Positions 1 to 9,684 of a stretch of DNA of 64,000 bases are shown here, piece after piece. The position numbers were made by a program, and so were the translations under genes. Below the pieces are notes generated by a model. The model did no database searches. It was not told where the DNA came from and saw only the letters and a list, made by a program, of their open reading frames with translations. Position 1 is the stretch's first letter, and every line of letters begins with the position of its first letter. Source of the stretch: an uncultured Mycoplasma sp. (lineage in GTDB: Bacteria; Bacillota_I; Bacilli_A; RF39; UBA660); contig CAMEXD010000001.1 of NCBI GenBank assembly GCA_945947035.1, positions 1-64,000 of the forward strand. Direction: 5' to 3'.

Positions 1-1261
<1,261 letters not shown>

Positions 1262-1335
1262 TTATGTTTAATTTTGTAAGGTTACTATTTTGATTTATGC
1301 ATTATCTTAGTTTTCAGAGAATAATTTCTTTACTT

Positions 1336-1441
1336 TCTCAGTGATAATAGCGAAGTGGATACACCTGGTCCCATCCCGAACCCAGTAGTTAAGCACTTCA
1401 GCGCCGACGATAGTGTATGCGAAAATAGGACGTTGCTGAGA
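1336..1441 (+). rRNA. 5S ribosomal RNA
   Basis: The sequence has the typical Bacillota 5S core GATAATAGCGAAG, CCCATCCCGAACC, AGTTAAGCACTTCAGCGCCGA and GTAGGACGT-like end. The ends TCTCA (1336) and TGAGA (1441) pair to form helix I. A run of eight T follows at once, so the closing helix probably doubles as the terminator of the rRNA operon. Spacing from 23S is 75 bases with no tRNA in between. Confidence 0.95.
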
Positions 1442-1461
1442 TTTTTTTTGTCTTAAAATAA

Positions 1462-1490
1462 TTGAAAAATAGATTCATATACTGTATAAT
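1462..1490 (+). promoter_or_regulatory. tyrS promoter with dyad over the -10 box
   Basis: TTGAAA (1462-1467) and TATAAT (1485-1490) are 17 bases apart. The dyad ACTGTA-N7-TACAGT (1481-1499) overlaps the -10 box and could be an operator or a short hairpin. The leader is only about 30 bases, so there is no room for the T-box often found before tyrS. Confidence 0.6.
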
Positions 1491-1524
1491 AAGTACAGTA
1501 TTATTTTTTTGAGGTGAAATAACT

Positions 1525-2739
1525 ATGAATTTATATGATGATTTATTATACAGAGGTTTAATTAAAGATATAAGTAGTGATGAATTAAAAAATAAACTTA
1601 ATAATGAAAAACTTGTATTTTATATTGGAACAGACCCTACTGCTGATTCTATGCATATCGGTCACTTTAGTTCTTTTTTGATTGCAAATAGACTTGCTAA
1701 ATATGGACATAAACCAATTTTATTAATCGGAGGAGCAACTGGTTTAATTGGTGATCCAAAACCATCTAAGGAACGTCAAATGATATCAAAAGAACAAGTT
1801 TTACATAATGTATCATGTTTAACAAAACAAGCAAAAGACATTTTTGGATTTGAAGTTGTTAATAATTATGATTGGGCTAAAGAAATTAATTTTGTTGATT
1901 TTTTTAGGGATTATGGTAAATATATCAGTGTAAACTATATGCTTGATAAAGACATTATAAGAAGAAGAATGGATTCTGGTATAACTTATTGTGAATTTTC
2001 TTATATGATGATGCAAGCAATGGATTTTGTTCATTTATATGAAACCAAAGGTGTTACTCTTCAAGTAGCAGGATCTGATCAGTGGGGCAATATAACAACA
2101 GGTATTGAGCTTGCTAGAAAAAAATATGATGTAGAATTATATGGATTTACTATGCCATTAATTTTAGATTCTAATGGAGTTAAATTTGGCAAGACTGAAG
2201 GAAATGCACTTTGGCTTGATAAGAATAAGACAAGTTCTTATGAATTATATCAATATTTAGTAAATACATCTGATGATATTATAATAGATTATTTAAAAAA
2301 ATTAACTTTTTATACAAAAGAAGAAATTGAAGACATAGAAAAAAAACATTTTGAGGAGCCAGAAAATAGATATGCTCAAAAAAAACTTGCAGAAAGCGTA
2401 ATTACATTTATTCATGGTAAAGATGAATATGATAAAGCTTTAAATATATCTAATTGTCTATTTTCAGGTAATATTAAAGATTTAACAGTTCAAGAAATAG
2501 AAGAAGTTTTTAAAGACTTACCTGTTAATAACTTAGAAGATAAACCATTAATTGATTTATTAGTTGATAATAAAATTGCTTTATCAAAAAGAGAAGCAAG
2601 AGAATTTATAAATAATAATGCAATATCAGTAAATGGTGAAATTATAAATGATCCGATGTATATAATAAATAATGATCGCAAATATAATATTATAAGACGA
2701 GGAAAGAAAAAATATTATTTATTTAAAAAGATAGACTAA
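1525..2739 (+). CDS. tyrS: tyrosine--tRNA ligase
   Basis: Charges tRNA-Tyr with tyrosine in the cytoplasm. The 404-residue protein has the class I signature HIGH at residues 44-47 (normally HxGH), the second ATP-binding motif as KFGKT at 220-224, the tyrosine-pocket region GSDQWGN near 189, and a C-terminal S4 RNA-binding domain from about 345. Length is normal for the TyrS family of Bacillota. GAGGTG lies 9 bases before the ATG. It is monocistronic: its own promoter precedes it and a hairpin terminator overlaps its stop. It lies directly behind an rRNA operon. Confidence 0.97.
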   Translation: MNLYDDLLYRGLIKDISSDELKNKLNNEKLVFYIGTDPTADSMHIGHFSSFLIANRLAKYGHKPILLIGGATGLIGDPKPSKERQMISKEQVLHNVSCLTKQAKDIFGFEVVNNYDWAKEINFVDFFRDYGKYISVNYMLDKDIIRRRMDSGITYCEFSYMMMQAMDFVHLYETKGVTLQVAGSDQWGNITTGIELARKKYDVELYGFTMPLILDSNGVKFGKTEGNALWLDKNKTSSYELYQYLVNTSDDIIIDYLKKLTFYTKEEIEDIEKKHFEEPENRYAQKKLAESVITFIHGKDEYDKALNISNCLFSGNIKDLTVQEIEEVFKDLPVNNLEDKPLIDLLVDNKIALSKREAREFINNNAISVNGEIINDPMYIINNDRKYNIIRRGKKKYYLFKKID

Positions 2740-2758
2740 AATAATGTCTATCTTTTTT
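2728..2758. terminator. bidirectional terminator between tyrS and the convergent membrane gene
   Basis: Perfect 9-bp stem AAGATAGAC / GTCTATCTT with a 9-base loop followed by a T run; on the minus strand A runs upstream give the matching T run. It includes the stop codon of tyrS and the last bases of the minus-strand gene. Confidence 0.85.
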
Positions 2759-3269
2759 CTTCATATTGCTCTTTTTGTTTTTTCACATTTGGAATTTTTA
2801 ATACAATTAATGAATGCAGTATTAATATAAAAATCATTCCAACAATTGATATTATATATTCAATATTATCTAATTTAATAAATGGGTTCGATTTTAAAAT
2901 CATATATGAAACACTTTGTCCAAGTATTGTTGCAATAATAATTGATATAACATCTATGAATTTACTTTCTTTTTTTAATATAAGATAAAACCCGTATTTT
3001 ATTTCATAAATAATTGAACATGATACCAATATATTTAGCAATATAGATAAAATAAAATTATCATTGCTACCTAAAATTGGAAGTTCAATAAATCCCCAAA
3101 TAATTATAGGTAAAACTGTAATATTGATTTCATTAATAATACTTTTTCCATCTGTTGGATAAAGATAATTTGTTATCTTATTTATAGAAAAAATTTTATA
3201 GATATAATTTATTAAAATAGATGAAATAACTATAAATAAAAAGCCAAATATAGTAAAAAATACATACAC
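2748..3269 (-). CDS. polytopic membrane protein of unknown function
   Basis: About 173 residues with five hydrophobic segments (roughly residues 3-25, 45-62, 72-90, 104-123, 140-160) and a lysine/glutamate-rich C-terminal tail. I do not recognise the family with confidence; the NEIN...LPIIIWGFIE stretch is faintly like DUF6512 membrane proteins. A longer frame opens with TTG at 3275, but that codon touches the ribosome site GAGGTGG, so GTG at 3269, six bases downstream of it, is the better start. It is convergent with tyrS and divergent from the AAA+ gene. Confidence 0.6.
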   Translation of the reverse strand: MYVFFTIFGFLFIVISSILINYIYKIFSINKITNYLYPTDGKSIINEINITVLPIIIWGFIELPILGSNDNFILSILLNILVSCSIIYEIKYGFYLILKKESKFIDVISIIIATILGQSVSYMILKSNPFIKLDNIEYIISIVGMIFILILHSLIVLKIPNVKKQKEQYEEKR

Positions 3270-3379
3270 AAACAACCACCTCTACTATAATTATATTATA
3301 TAATAATATACTAATATTTACAAATAAAAATATTGAATTAATTTTATATATAAGTTATACTAATTATAGGTGACTGAAT

Positions 3380-4312
3380 ATGGATAATTCTTATAGTATT
3401 ATAGATAGATATGGTGATAATTTTACCAATAAAAATTATATAACAAATCCTGCTATAGGTAGAGATGAAGAAATAAAAAATTTGATTCTTGTTTTATTAA
3501 CACCTGATAAATCAGTAATATTAACAGGTAAACCTGGTATAGGTAAAACTGCAATAGTTGAAGGTCTTGCTTATAAAATAATAAATGATGATGTTCCTGA
3601 TGCTTTAAAAGGATATACTGTTGTTAAAATAGATGTTCAATCTCTTATGGGTACAGTAAAAGATACTGGTGATACAAGAATTCAAACTCTTATAGATGAA
3701 ATAAAAACCAAAGAAAAATTTATTCTTTTTATTGATGAAATACATACTTTAGTTAATTCAACAAGTGAAAGTTCATTGGATTTTGCAAACATGTTTAAAA
3801 CAGGTTTAGGAAGAGGAGACATAAAAGTAGTTGGAGCAACAACAACAGCTGAATATGAAAGATATATATTAAGAGATAAGGCTTTTGCAAGAAGATTCAC
3901 AAGAATAGAAGTTGAAGAACCAAATAAAGAGCATACAATAAGAATTCTTATGGGAACACTTCCAAAAATAGAAGCAAATGCTAATGCAAAACTTGCTTAT
4001 ACTCCATACATTCAAGAAAAAATAATGACATTTATCGTTGATTTAACTAAAGAATATAATAGAGTATATGAAACATCAGGAAGATATCCAGATGTACCTT
4101 TAACAATGCTTGCTCAAGCTTTTTCTGAAGCAGTATTTGAAAATAAAAGTATTGTAACTATTGAACATATAGAAAAAGCAATTATTAATTCAAAAGCGAT
4201 CTATCCTGACATAATAAAAAAAGGTGTTGAAGATTTAAGAATACAGTTTAAAGAATTATTTGATCAAGAAGAACAGATAAGAAGGGATTTTTTAAAAAGT
4301 AATGATGAATAA
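3380..4312 (+). CDS. single-domain AAA+ ATPase related to the first ATPase domain of ClpC/ClpB
   Basis: The 310-residue protein aligns by eye with NBD1 of Hsp100 proteins: AIGRDEE at 25-31, Walker A GKPGIGKT at 50-57, Walker B FILFIDE at 114-120, sensor 1 GATTTAEY and arginine finger AFARRF near 170. There is no N domain, middle domain or second ATPase domain, so it is about 40 percent of a ClpC. It therefore cannot be a normal two-ring unfoldase; it could be a remodelling partner of the membrane protein encoded next, with which it overlaps by 11 bases. The window also holds a two-domain ClpB at 40.2 kb. Partner and substrate are unknown. Confidence 0.8.
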   Translation: MDNSYSIIDRYGDNFTNKNYITNPAIGRDEEIKNLILVLLTPDKSVILTGKPGIGKTAIVEGLAYKIINDDVPDALKGYTVVKIDVQSLMGTVKDTGDTRIQTLIDEIKTKEKFILFIDEIHTLVNSTSESSLDFANMFKTGLGRGDIKVVGATTTAEYERYILRDKAFARRFTRIEVEEPNKEHTIRILMGTLPKIEANANAKLAYTPYIQEKIMTFIVDLTKEYNRVYETSGRYPDVPLTMLAQAFSEAVFENKSIVTIEHIEKAIINSKAIYPDIIKKGVEDLRIQFKELFDQEEQIRRDFLKSNDE

Positions 4313-4679
4313 AATTATATATTGGATAAAAAATATCTTTTATTTATTATATATGTTTGGATATATCAAACTAATTCCTAACATATATGATGCTGGTTTT
4401 GTTGGATTTTTATTTTTAATCTTTGGAATAGTATATATGTTATTAATATATTATTTTATGTTTTTGAAAAATGAAAATTTAAATAATAATATTCCTCAAA
4501 ATATTTTATCAATTTTTTTGTATTTATATGTGTTTTTAATTAGTTGTAAGTATAGTGAAATATCAAATCTTAACATTATTGTAAATATGTTTTATTTTAA
4601 GGTGAATTACTTAATAATTATTATCTCAACCTTTGGGGTTATAATGAATAATTATTTAATAAGTAGAAGTAATAAATAA
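4302..4679 (+). CDS. small polytopic membrane protein, unknown function
   Basis: About 125 residues with four hydrophobic segments (roughly 8-20, 28-52, 64-82, 95-118). The frame starts with two successive ATG codons (4302, 4305) inside the end of the AAA+ gene, so the two are translationally coupled. I recognise no domain. The pairing suggests a membrane protein served by the ATPase, which is inference from overlap only. Confidence 0.7.
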   Translation: MMNKIIYWIKNIFYLLYMFGYIKLIPNIYDAGFVGFLFLIFGIVYMLLIYYFMFLKNENLNNNIPQNILSIFLYLYVFLISCKYSEISNLNIIVNMFYFKVNYLIIIISTFGVIMNNYLISRSNK

Positions 4680-4701
4680 GTTTCTAAAACTAGTTCTTTT
4701 A

Positions 4702-6030
4702 TTACTTCTTTTCTATTTCTACACCATTATAATAATGATTAATTATTTCTTTGTAATTTTTTCCATTTTTTGCCATTTCATTCGCACCATATTGACTCAT
4801 ACCAACACCATGTCCAAATCCGTATGTCGTTATAGAAACATTATTTTCATCTAATGACAGTGCAAAATCAGTTGATCTAAGACCAAGTTTTGTTCTAAAT
4901 TCGGTTCCTTTAAAAACAGTTCCATCAATTGAGATGTAGTTTACTCTGTTACTATCATTTCTTTTATATTCAATTATTGAATCTTTATTTATATTTATTT
5001 TTAATTTTTTTGATAAATCATCATAACTAAAATTAACAGTTCTTTTGTAGCTTGAAACGTTTTTATCATAAGGACTTTCAACTGTAGTTAAATATGGATA
5101 ACTATTTCCCCAAACATTTGCTGAATCTTCTGTACATCCGTTACTTGTTGAATGATACATTGCTTCAATATATTTACCATTATACGTAATAACAAGACCC
5201 TTTGTTTCATTTACTGCTTTTTTTATTTTATTATAGTAAGTGTTGTAATCATTTTTCCATAATGCTTTTAATTGATTATTATCCTTATATACTTGAGTTG
5301 TAGTAGTATCAGTTAACTTTTTATTATTAGAAATTGATTTTAAGGCATAAGTTCTAGCTAAAATACTTTGGGCTTTTAAAGCTTCAATATTAAAAGATGC
5401 TGGCATTTCACCTGCAACAACCCCAATAACATATTCTTCAAGTTCAATTTTTAGTACTTCACCATTACTTCTATAAACTTCAACATAAGTTTTTTCTTCT
5501 TTAATGTCTTTTTTATTTTTGCTTTCTGTTTTATTAGTAGCAGTTTTATTATTAGTTTTTGTGTTTGTTTGTTTTTTATTTGTAGTTGTTTTGTTATTAC
5601 TATTTGTGTTGGAATTAGTATTGAAATTAATTTTATTATTATTAACATCTTTATTTTCTTCAATAGGTGTTTTTATTTGATTTTTTTCAGTACTATTTTT
5701 ATTTGTTTCATATTCTGTAGAAGAAATAATTTTATTATTATCATTGTAATCATTTAATATAATATTTGAAACGTATTTATAATCAGAGTTTTTTATATTA
5801 TTATTATCTATAATTGGTTTTGTAAGTAATAATGTAGCAAGAGCAATACCAGATACTGTTATTACTATTTTTTTACCAGAAAATTTAATTTTATTTTTAT
5901 TTAAAACTTTTTCTATATCTTTAAATAAACTTATTTTACTAAACTCATAATTAAAGTTAATTTCAATATAAAGTACTTCTTCATTATTTTCTTTTTTTAT
6001 CTCATATCTTTCTATCATATTATTCTCCAT
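4702..6030 (-). CDS. SpoIID/LytB-domain protein, membrane anchored
   Basis: The 442-residue protein has a cytoplasmic N-terminal segment, one membrane helix near 54-72, a long Asn/Lys/Thr-rich linker (about 95-180) and a C-terminal SpoIID domain (about 182-440) with the hallmarks LEEYVIGVVAGEMP, EALKAQSILARTYA and YGFGHGVGMSQYGA. SpoIID is a lytic transglycosylase that cuts glycan strands already stripped of stem peptides and acts in spore engulfment; LytB-type relatives modify amidases. The N-terminal cytosolic extension and the low-complexity linker differ from B. subtilis SpoIID, so a sporulation role is likely but not certain. It lies just downstream of the spore coat cotJ operon on the same strand, separated by a terminator. 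Confidence 0.85.
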   Translation of the reverse strand: MENNMIERYEIKKENNEEVLYIEINFNYEFSKISLFKDIEKVLNKNKIKFSGKKIVITVSGIALATLLLTKPIIDNNNIKNSDYKYVSNIILNDYNDNNKIISSTEYETNKNSTEKNQIKTPIEENKDVNNNKINFNTNSNTNSNNKTTTNKKQTNTKTNNKTATNKTESKNKKDIKEEKTYVEVYRSNGEVLKIELEEYVIGVVAGEMPASFNIEALKAQSILARTYALKSISNNKKLTDTTTTQVYKDNNQLKALWKNDYNTYYNKIKKAVNETKGLVITYNGKYIEAMYHSTSNGCTEDSANVWGNSYPYLTTVESPYDKNVSSYKRTVNFSYDDLSKKLKININKDSIIEYKRNDSNRVNYISIDGTVFKGTEFRTKLGLRSTDFALSLDENNVSITTYGFGHGVGMSQYGANEMAKNGKNYKEIINHYYNGVEIEKK

Positions 6031-6082
6031 TAATTTCTTTTTATGTTAATATTATTTGAATAAAAAAAAGAATTATACAAAA

Positions 6083-6110
6083 TAAAAAATGTGTTTTTAT
6101 GCACATTTTA
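6083..6110 (-). terminator. terminator of the cotJ operon
   Basis: Stem AAAATGTG / CACATTTT with a short loop; on the minus strand a T run follows. It lies just after the cotJC stop. Confidence 0.75.
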
Positions 6111-6115
6111 AATTC

Positions 6116-6679
6116 TTATTTATTTTTAAATCTTTTTTTATACTCGTCATATAATTCTTTAAATCTAGTAAAGTGTACTATTTCTCTTTGTCTTAAAAAT
6201 AATAATGGACCAACAATATCAGGATCATCTGTTAAATCAATTAAATTTTCATATACAGCCCTTGCTTTTTCTTCAGCAGCCATATCTTCTGATAAATCTG
6301 CTAAAGGATCACCAGTTGTTGCAAAATATGCTGCGGTAAATGGAACTCCATTAGCATCTGTTGGAAATAATGATCTATTATGTTCTGCATAATGTGGATC
6401 AAGTCCTTCCTTTTTTAATTCTTCAATAGTAGCATCTTTTAATAGTTGATATACCATAGTGGAAATCATTTCAACATGACCTAATTCTTCTGTTCCAATA
6501 TCAGTTAAAAGAGCTTTTCCTTTATCATCTGGCATAGTATATCTTTGATTTAAATAACGAAGAGCAGCAGCAAGTTCTCCATTTGCTCCACCATATTGAG
6601 TAACTAAAACTTTTGCCATTTTAAGATTTTTTTTCTTTATATCAACAGGATAATTAAGTGTTTTTTGATATCTAAACAT
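6116..6679 (-). CDS. cotJC: spore coat protein CotJC, manganese-catalase family
   Basis: The 187-residue protein is a ferritin-like four-helix protein of the Mn-catalase family. Metal ligands are visible as GGANGELAAALRY (Glu of helix A), TEELGHVEM (ExxH, helix B) and EEKARAVYENL / REIVHFTRF (ExxH, helix D). In B. subtilis CotJC is part of the spore coat and is made in the mother cell. The start codon overlaps the stop of the upstream CotJA-CotJB gene (TAATG), so translation is coupled. Strong support for a spore-forming ancestry of the organism. Confidence 0.95.
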   Translation of the reverse strand: MFRYQKTLNYPVDIKKKNLKMAKVLVTQYGGANGELAAALRYLNQRYTMPDDKGKALLTDIGTEELGHVEMISTMVYQLLKDATIEELKKEGLDPHYAEHNRSLFPTDANGVPFTAAYFATTGDPLADLSEDMAAEEKARAVYENLIDLTDDPDIVGPLLFLRQREIVHFTRFKELYDEYKKRFKNK

Positions 6680-7095
6680 TAGTTATTTACCTCCCATGGA
6701 AAAGTAGAATCCCAACCCCAAGGTGTTTTATCAAGAACACTGCTATTAACACCTAGTGCCCCATATTTATTTTCATATTGATTAAAAGCATCTTGGTATT
6801 CTTTTAAAAATCTACTTCTTAAATTAATCATTTCAGTATCATTAGGATTAATATCCAAATATAAATTTAAATCATTTAGAGCAAAACCATACATTTGGAC
6901 TTGATACATTAAATATTCTTTTTCAGTTTTTGGATTTAAATCAACTGGTTTATAATTTTTATAAGGTTCATATAAATTATCAAAAAGATTTCCTCTTTCA
7001 AAACCAACAGATGGATTGGTATTATCTATTTTTTTATTTAAGGCATTACTTTGATTATCATTTGAAGTAAATCCATAATTATAATAATTATTCAT
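6679..7095 (-). CDS. cotJB: CotJA-CotJB fusion spore coat protein
   Basis: The 138-residue product has two parts. Residues about 20-52 carry GFERGNLFDNLYEPYKNYKP, which matches the C-terminal signature of CotJA (xFxRGTxFPxLYxPY). Residues about 58-138 match CotJB: LMYQVQMYGFALNDLNLYLD, NPNDTEM and the end PWGWDSTFPWEVNN. In most sporeformers cotJA and cotJB are separate genes. GGAGG stands 7 bases before the ATG at 7095; a longer frame to 7143 has no ribosome site. The octamer CATACTAT upstream (7121-7114, minus strand) resembles a sigma-E -10 box, but I see no good -35. Confidence 0.85.
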   Translation of the reverse strand: MNNYYNYGFTSNDNQSNALNKKIDNTNPSVGFERGNLFDNLYEPYKNYKPVDLNPKTEKEYLMYQVQMYGFALNDLNLYLDINPNDTEMINLRSRFLKEYQDAFNQYENKYGALGVNSSVLDKTPWGWDSTFPWEVNN

Positions 7096-7204
7096 AAAAA
7101 TTCCTCCTAGAATATAGTATGAAATACCTAAAAAAAGGTTCAAATGTTTTAAAAATACTTGTCAAATGTACAAAAAAATGTTAGTATATAAGTACAAGTT
7201 TTAT

Positions 7205-7281
7205 GGCGATATTGGTGAAGTGGTTAACACGCTAGTCTGTGGAACTAGTATGCAAGAGTTCGATCCTCTTATATCGCCCCA
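7205..7281 (+). tRNA. tRNA-His (anticodon GTG)
   Basis: Cloverleaf with the extra 5' G typical of tRNA-His (eight-pair acceptor GGCGATAT / ATATCGCC), anticodon loop CTGTGGA with GTG, T loop GTTCGATC and encoded CCA. Confidence 0.95.
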
Positions 7282-7294
7282 AAATATTTAATAT

Positions 7295-7324
7295 AATGGA
7301 GTTAAAGTTAACTTCATTTTTTTG
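7295..7324 (+). terminator. terminator after tRNA-His
   Basis: Stem AATGGAGTT / AACTTCATT followed by seven T. Confidence 0.75.
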
Positions 7325-7409
7325 TTTGAATAATTATTTTATTAATAAATTTTTATGTTATAATGATATTATAAATTAATTAATAATTGTAAAAAAGAGG
7401 TATAGAATA

Positions 7410-7871
7410 ATGAAAAAAACTTGTTTTATTATAATATTTATGTTAATTATTTTAGCTACTACTGGATGTGTAAAGGATAAAGAAACATCAAAGACTTGTA
7501 CTACAATAAGTGATAATATAACTTATATATATAAATATAATGCTACAAATGATATTATTGACAAATTTGAGATGAATTTATTATTTGATAATTCATTATT
7601 TGGAGTGGATAGTCTTGATGTATTAACAGATAATCAAAAAGAACAAATAAAACTTAATATATTAAATACTTTAGGATTACAAAATACTAATTACGATGGT
7701 ATTTCAATTAATATAGATATAAATGATAAAATTAATGTGTCTATAGTTGCAGATTTAAAAATAGCAGATAAAGATTTTTTAAAAAAACTTGGTTTTAATT
7801 TTTCTAATACAGATATGAGTTTAAAAAATACTGTTAAAATTATAGAAGAAAATGGAGCAGTTTGCAACTAA
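7410..7871 (+). CDS. lipoprotein of unknown function
   Basis: The 153-residue protein starts with a lipoprotein signal (MKKTCFIIIFMLIILATTGC) whose lipobox cysteine is residue 20. The mature part is a compact alternating strand/helix domain (KYNATNDIIDKFEMN..., YDGISINIDIND) that resembles the DUF1307/YehR family of small lipoproteins, by eye only. A rhodanese-like lipoprotein follows on the same strand 77 bases later. GAGG precedes the ATG. Confidence 0.75.
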   Translation: MKKTCFIIIFMLIILATTGCVKDKETSKTCTTISDNITYIYKYNATNDIIDKFEMNLLFDNSLFGVDSLDVLTDNQKEQIKLNILNTLGLQNTNYDGISINIDINDKINVSIVADLKIADKDFLKKLGFNFSNTDMSLKNTVKIIEENGAVCN

Positions 7872-7948
7872 TTTATTTCTATTTTATAATAGTAATCTTG
7901 TAAAATACTATTTATTATTGTTTTAATTTATATATAGGAAGTGTATTT

Positions 7949-8284
7949 ATGACTAAATTTTTAACTATTTTTATAATTATTTTATTTATGTGTGGATGTC
8001 AAAATGTGAAAAATGAGAGGACTTTAGAAGAAATTATAGCAAGTGAATCTTATATAATAGTAGATGTAAGAACAAAAGAAGAATATGATGAATCTCATGT
8101 TGTTGGATCAATTAATATACCATATGATGAAATAGAAAATTATTCTTTAGATAAAGATAAAACTATAATTGTTTATTGTAGAAGTGGAAATAGAAGTAAA
8201 ATTGCCTATGATACTTTAATTTCATTAGGATATGATGTATATGATTTAGGAGCTTTTTCATCTATTACGTTAGAAAAAGAGTAG
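7949..8284 (+). CDS. rhodanese-like lipoprotein
   Basis: The 111-residue protein has a short lipoprotein signal (FIIILFMCGC, acylated Cys17 probable) and one rhodanese domain: VDVRTKEEYDESHVVGSINIP at 39-58 region and the active-site loop CRSGNRS with Cys77. Single-domain rhodaneses move sulfane sulfur from persulfide donors to acceptors; as a lipoprotein this one would act outside the membrane. It precedes a CadC-like regulator and a cation exporter, but the latter have their own promoter. Confidence 0.9.
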   Translation: MTKFLTIFIIILFMCGCQNVKNERTLEEIIASESYIIVDVRTKEEYDESHVVGSINIPYDEIENYSLDKDKTIIVYCRSGNRSKIAYDTLISLGYDVYDLGAFSSITLEKE

Positions 8285-8345
8285 TAAAGATATTATTTAT
8301 TAAAAGATAATAAAAAGTAAAAATAACTTTTTATTATTTTTTTAA

Positions 8346-8375
8346 TTGACAATTGAATATATATTCAACTATAAT
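8346..8375 (+). promoter_or_regulatory. promoter of the metal-resistance operon with ArsR/CadC-type operator
   Basis: TTGACA (8346-8351) and TATAAT (8370-8375) are 18 bases apart. The spacer holds the perfect palindrome TTGAATATATATTCAA (8353-8368), which fits the 12-2-12 operator type of SmtB/CadC/ZiaR regulators (TGAA-N6-TTCA core). A repressor bound here would block RNA polymerase, so the operon is probably autorepressed and released by metal. Confidence 0.85.
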
Positions 8376-8414
8376 AAAATTATAAAATATTTAAATAGAG
8401 AGGTATAAAAATTT

Positions 8415-8777
8415 ATGGCTAAAAACGAATTTATATGTGATTGTAATATAATTCATTATGATGCAGTTAAAAAAGCATTGAGTAAAATTCCAGATGATGA
8501 GACTTTTAATAAATTAGCTAAATTTTATAGCATTTTAGGTGATATAACAAGATGTAAAATTTTATTTGCAATAGATAATCACGAAATGTGCGTTTGTGAT
8601 ATATCGAATGTTTTATCAATGTCAAAATCATCTGTTTCTCATCAACTTGCAACACTTAGAAAAAGTGGTATTGTAAAATGTCGTAGAGTTGGGAAAGAGG
8701 TTTATTATACTTTAGATGATTTTCATATTTCTAAAGTATTTGAAATTGGTTTAGAGCATATCAATCATAAAAATTAG
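8415..8777 (+). CDS. ArsR-family metal sensor repressor, CadC/ZiaR-like
   Basis: The 120-residue winged-helix repressor contains both metal sites known for the family. The alpha3N-type site is visible as Cys8 and Cys10 in the N-terminal arm (ICDC) plus Cys59 and Cys61 in HEMCVCDI. The alpha5 site is complete: Asp102, His104, His115 and His118 fit D-x-H-x10-H-x2-H. This combination is that of CadC and ZiaR, sensors of Cd/Pb/Zn. It lies behind a palindromic operator and 11 bases before a CDF exporter gene, so it most likely represses the exporter until zinc or cadmium binds. Confidence 0.93.
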   Translation: MAKNEFICDCNIIHYDAVKKALSKIPDDETFNKLAKFYSILGDITRCKILFAIDNHEMCVCDISNVLSMSKSSVSHQLATLRKSGIVKCRRVGKEVYYTLDDFHISKVFEIGLEHINHKN

Positions 8778-8788
8778 GAGGATATTTT

Positions 8789-9670
8789 ATGAAAACAGAA
8801 AAAAATATATTTGTAGCATTTATTTTAAATTCATTTTTTAGTATTTTTGAATTTATTGGTGGCATAATTACAAATAGTGTTGCTATAACAAGTGATGCTA
8901 TTCATGATTTAGGAGATAGTTTAAGTATTGGAATATCTTATATTTTGGAAAAGAAAAGTAATAAAAAACCTGATGAAAATTATAGCTATGGTTATATAAG
9001 ATATTCAATTATTGGAAGTATAATAACAACAACAATTTTATTGGTTGGTTCAATTATTGTTATTTTTAACTCAATAAAACGAATTATTAATCCAGTAGTC
9101 ATTAATTATAATGGCATGATTATCATTGCAATTTTTGGGTTTATTATTAACTTTTTGGCTGCATATTTTACAAAAGATGGCAATTCACTTAATCAAAGGT
9201 CAGTTAATTTACATATGTTGGAAGATGTATTAGGATGGATTGTAGTTTTAATTGGTTCAATTGTAATGAAATTTACTGACATTTCTTTATTGGATCCCAT
9301 CTTATCAATTGTAGTAGCATTGTTTATTTTTATCTCCGCTATAAATAATTTGAAAGAAGTATTAGATTTATTTTTAGAGAAAGTTCCTAAGGAAATAAGC
9401 ATTGAAAAAGTAAAAGAAGAAATATTAAAATTAGAAAAAGTATATGATGTTCATCATGTTCATATAAGAAGTATCGATGGTGTAAATAATTATGCTACTA
9501 TGCATGTTGTTACTGATAGAAATAGTTTAGATGTAAAAAATAAAATTAGAAAAATTTTAAGTCACATAGGTATAAAACATGTTACAATAGAATTAGAAAC
9601 AAAAGATGAAAAATGTTTGGAACATGAATGTAATATTAATAACAATAAAGTTATTAAACATCATCATTAA
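8789..9670 (+). CDS. cation diffusion facilitator, probable zinc exporter
   Basis: The 293-residue membrane protein has six hydrophobic segments and the CDF transport site: SDAIHDLGDSLS (His39, Asp43) in TM2 and LHMLEDVLGW (HxxxD) in TM5. The C-terminal cytosolic domain (about 205-280) shows VYDVHHVHIRSIDG and MHVVTDR typical of CDF dimerisation domains, and the tail ends in HHH. The His/Asp site is that of zinc/cadmium CzcD-type exporters rather than the DxxxD Mn/Fe group. Cotranscribed with the CadC-like sensor. Confidence 0.95.
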   Translation: MKTEKNIFVAFILNSFFSIFEFIGGIITNSVAITSDAIHDLGDSLSIGISYILEKKSNKKPDENYSYGYIRYSIIGSIITTTILLVGSIIVIFNSIKRIINPVVINYNGMIIIAIFGFIINFLAAYFTKDGNSLNQRSVNLHMLEDVLGWIVVLIGSIVMKFTDISLLDPILSIVVALFIFISAINNLKEVLDLFLEKVPKEISIEKVKEEILKLEKVYDVHHVHIRSIDGVNNYATMHVVTDRNSLDVKNKIRKILSHIGIKHVTIELETKDEKCLEHECNINNNKVIKHHH

Positions 9671-9684
9671 AGGAAGTATTAGTT

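Noticed and set aside
1440-1525. T-box riboswitch before tyrS
   Set aside because: The leader is only about 30 bases and lacks the T-box sequence.
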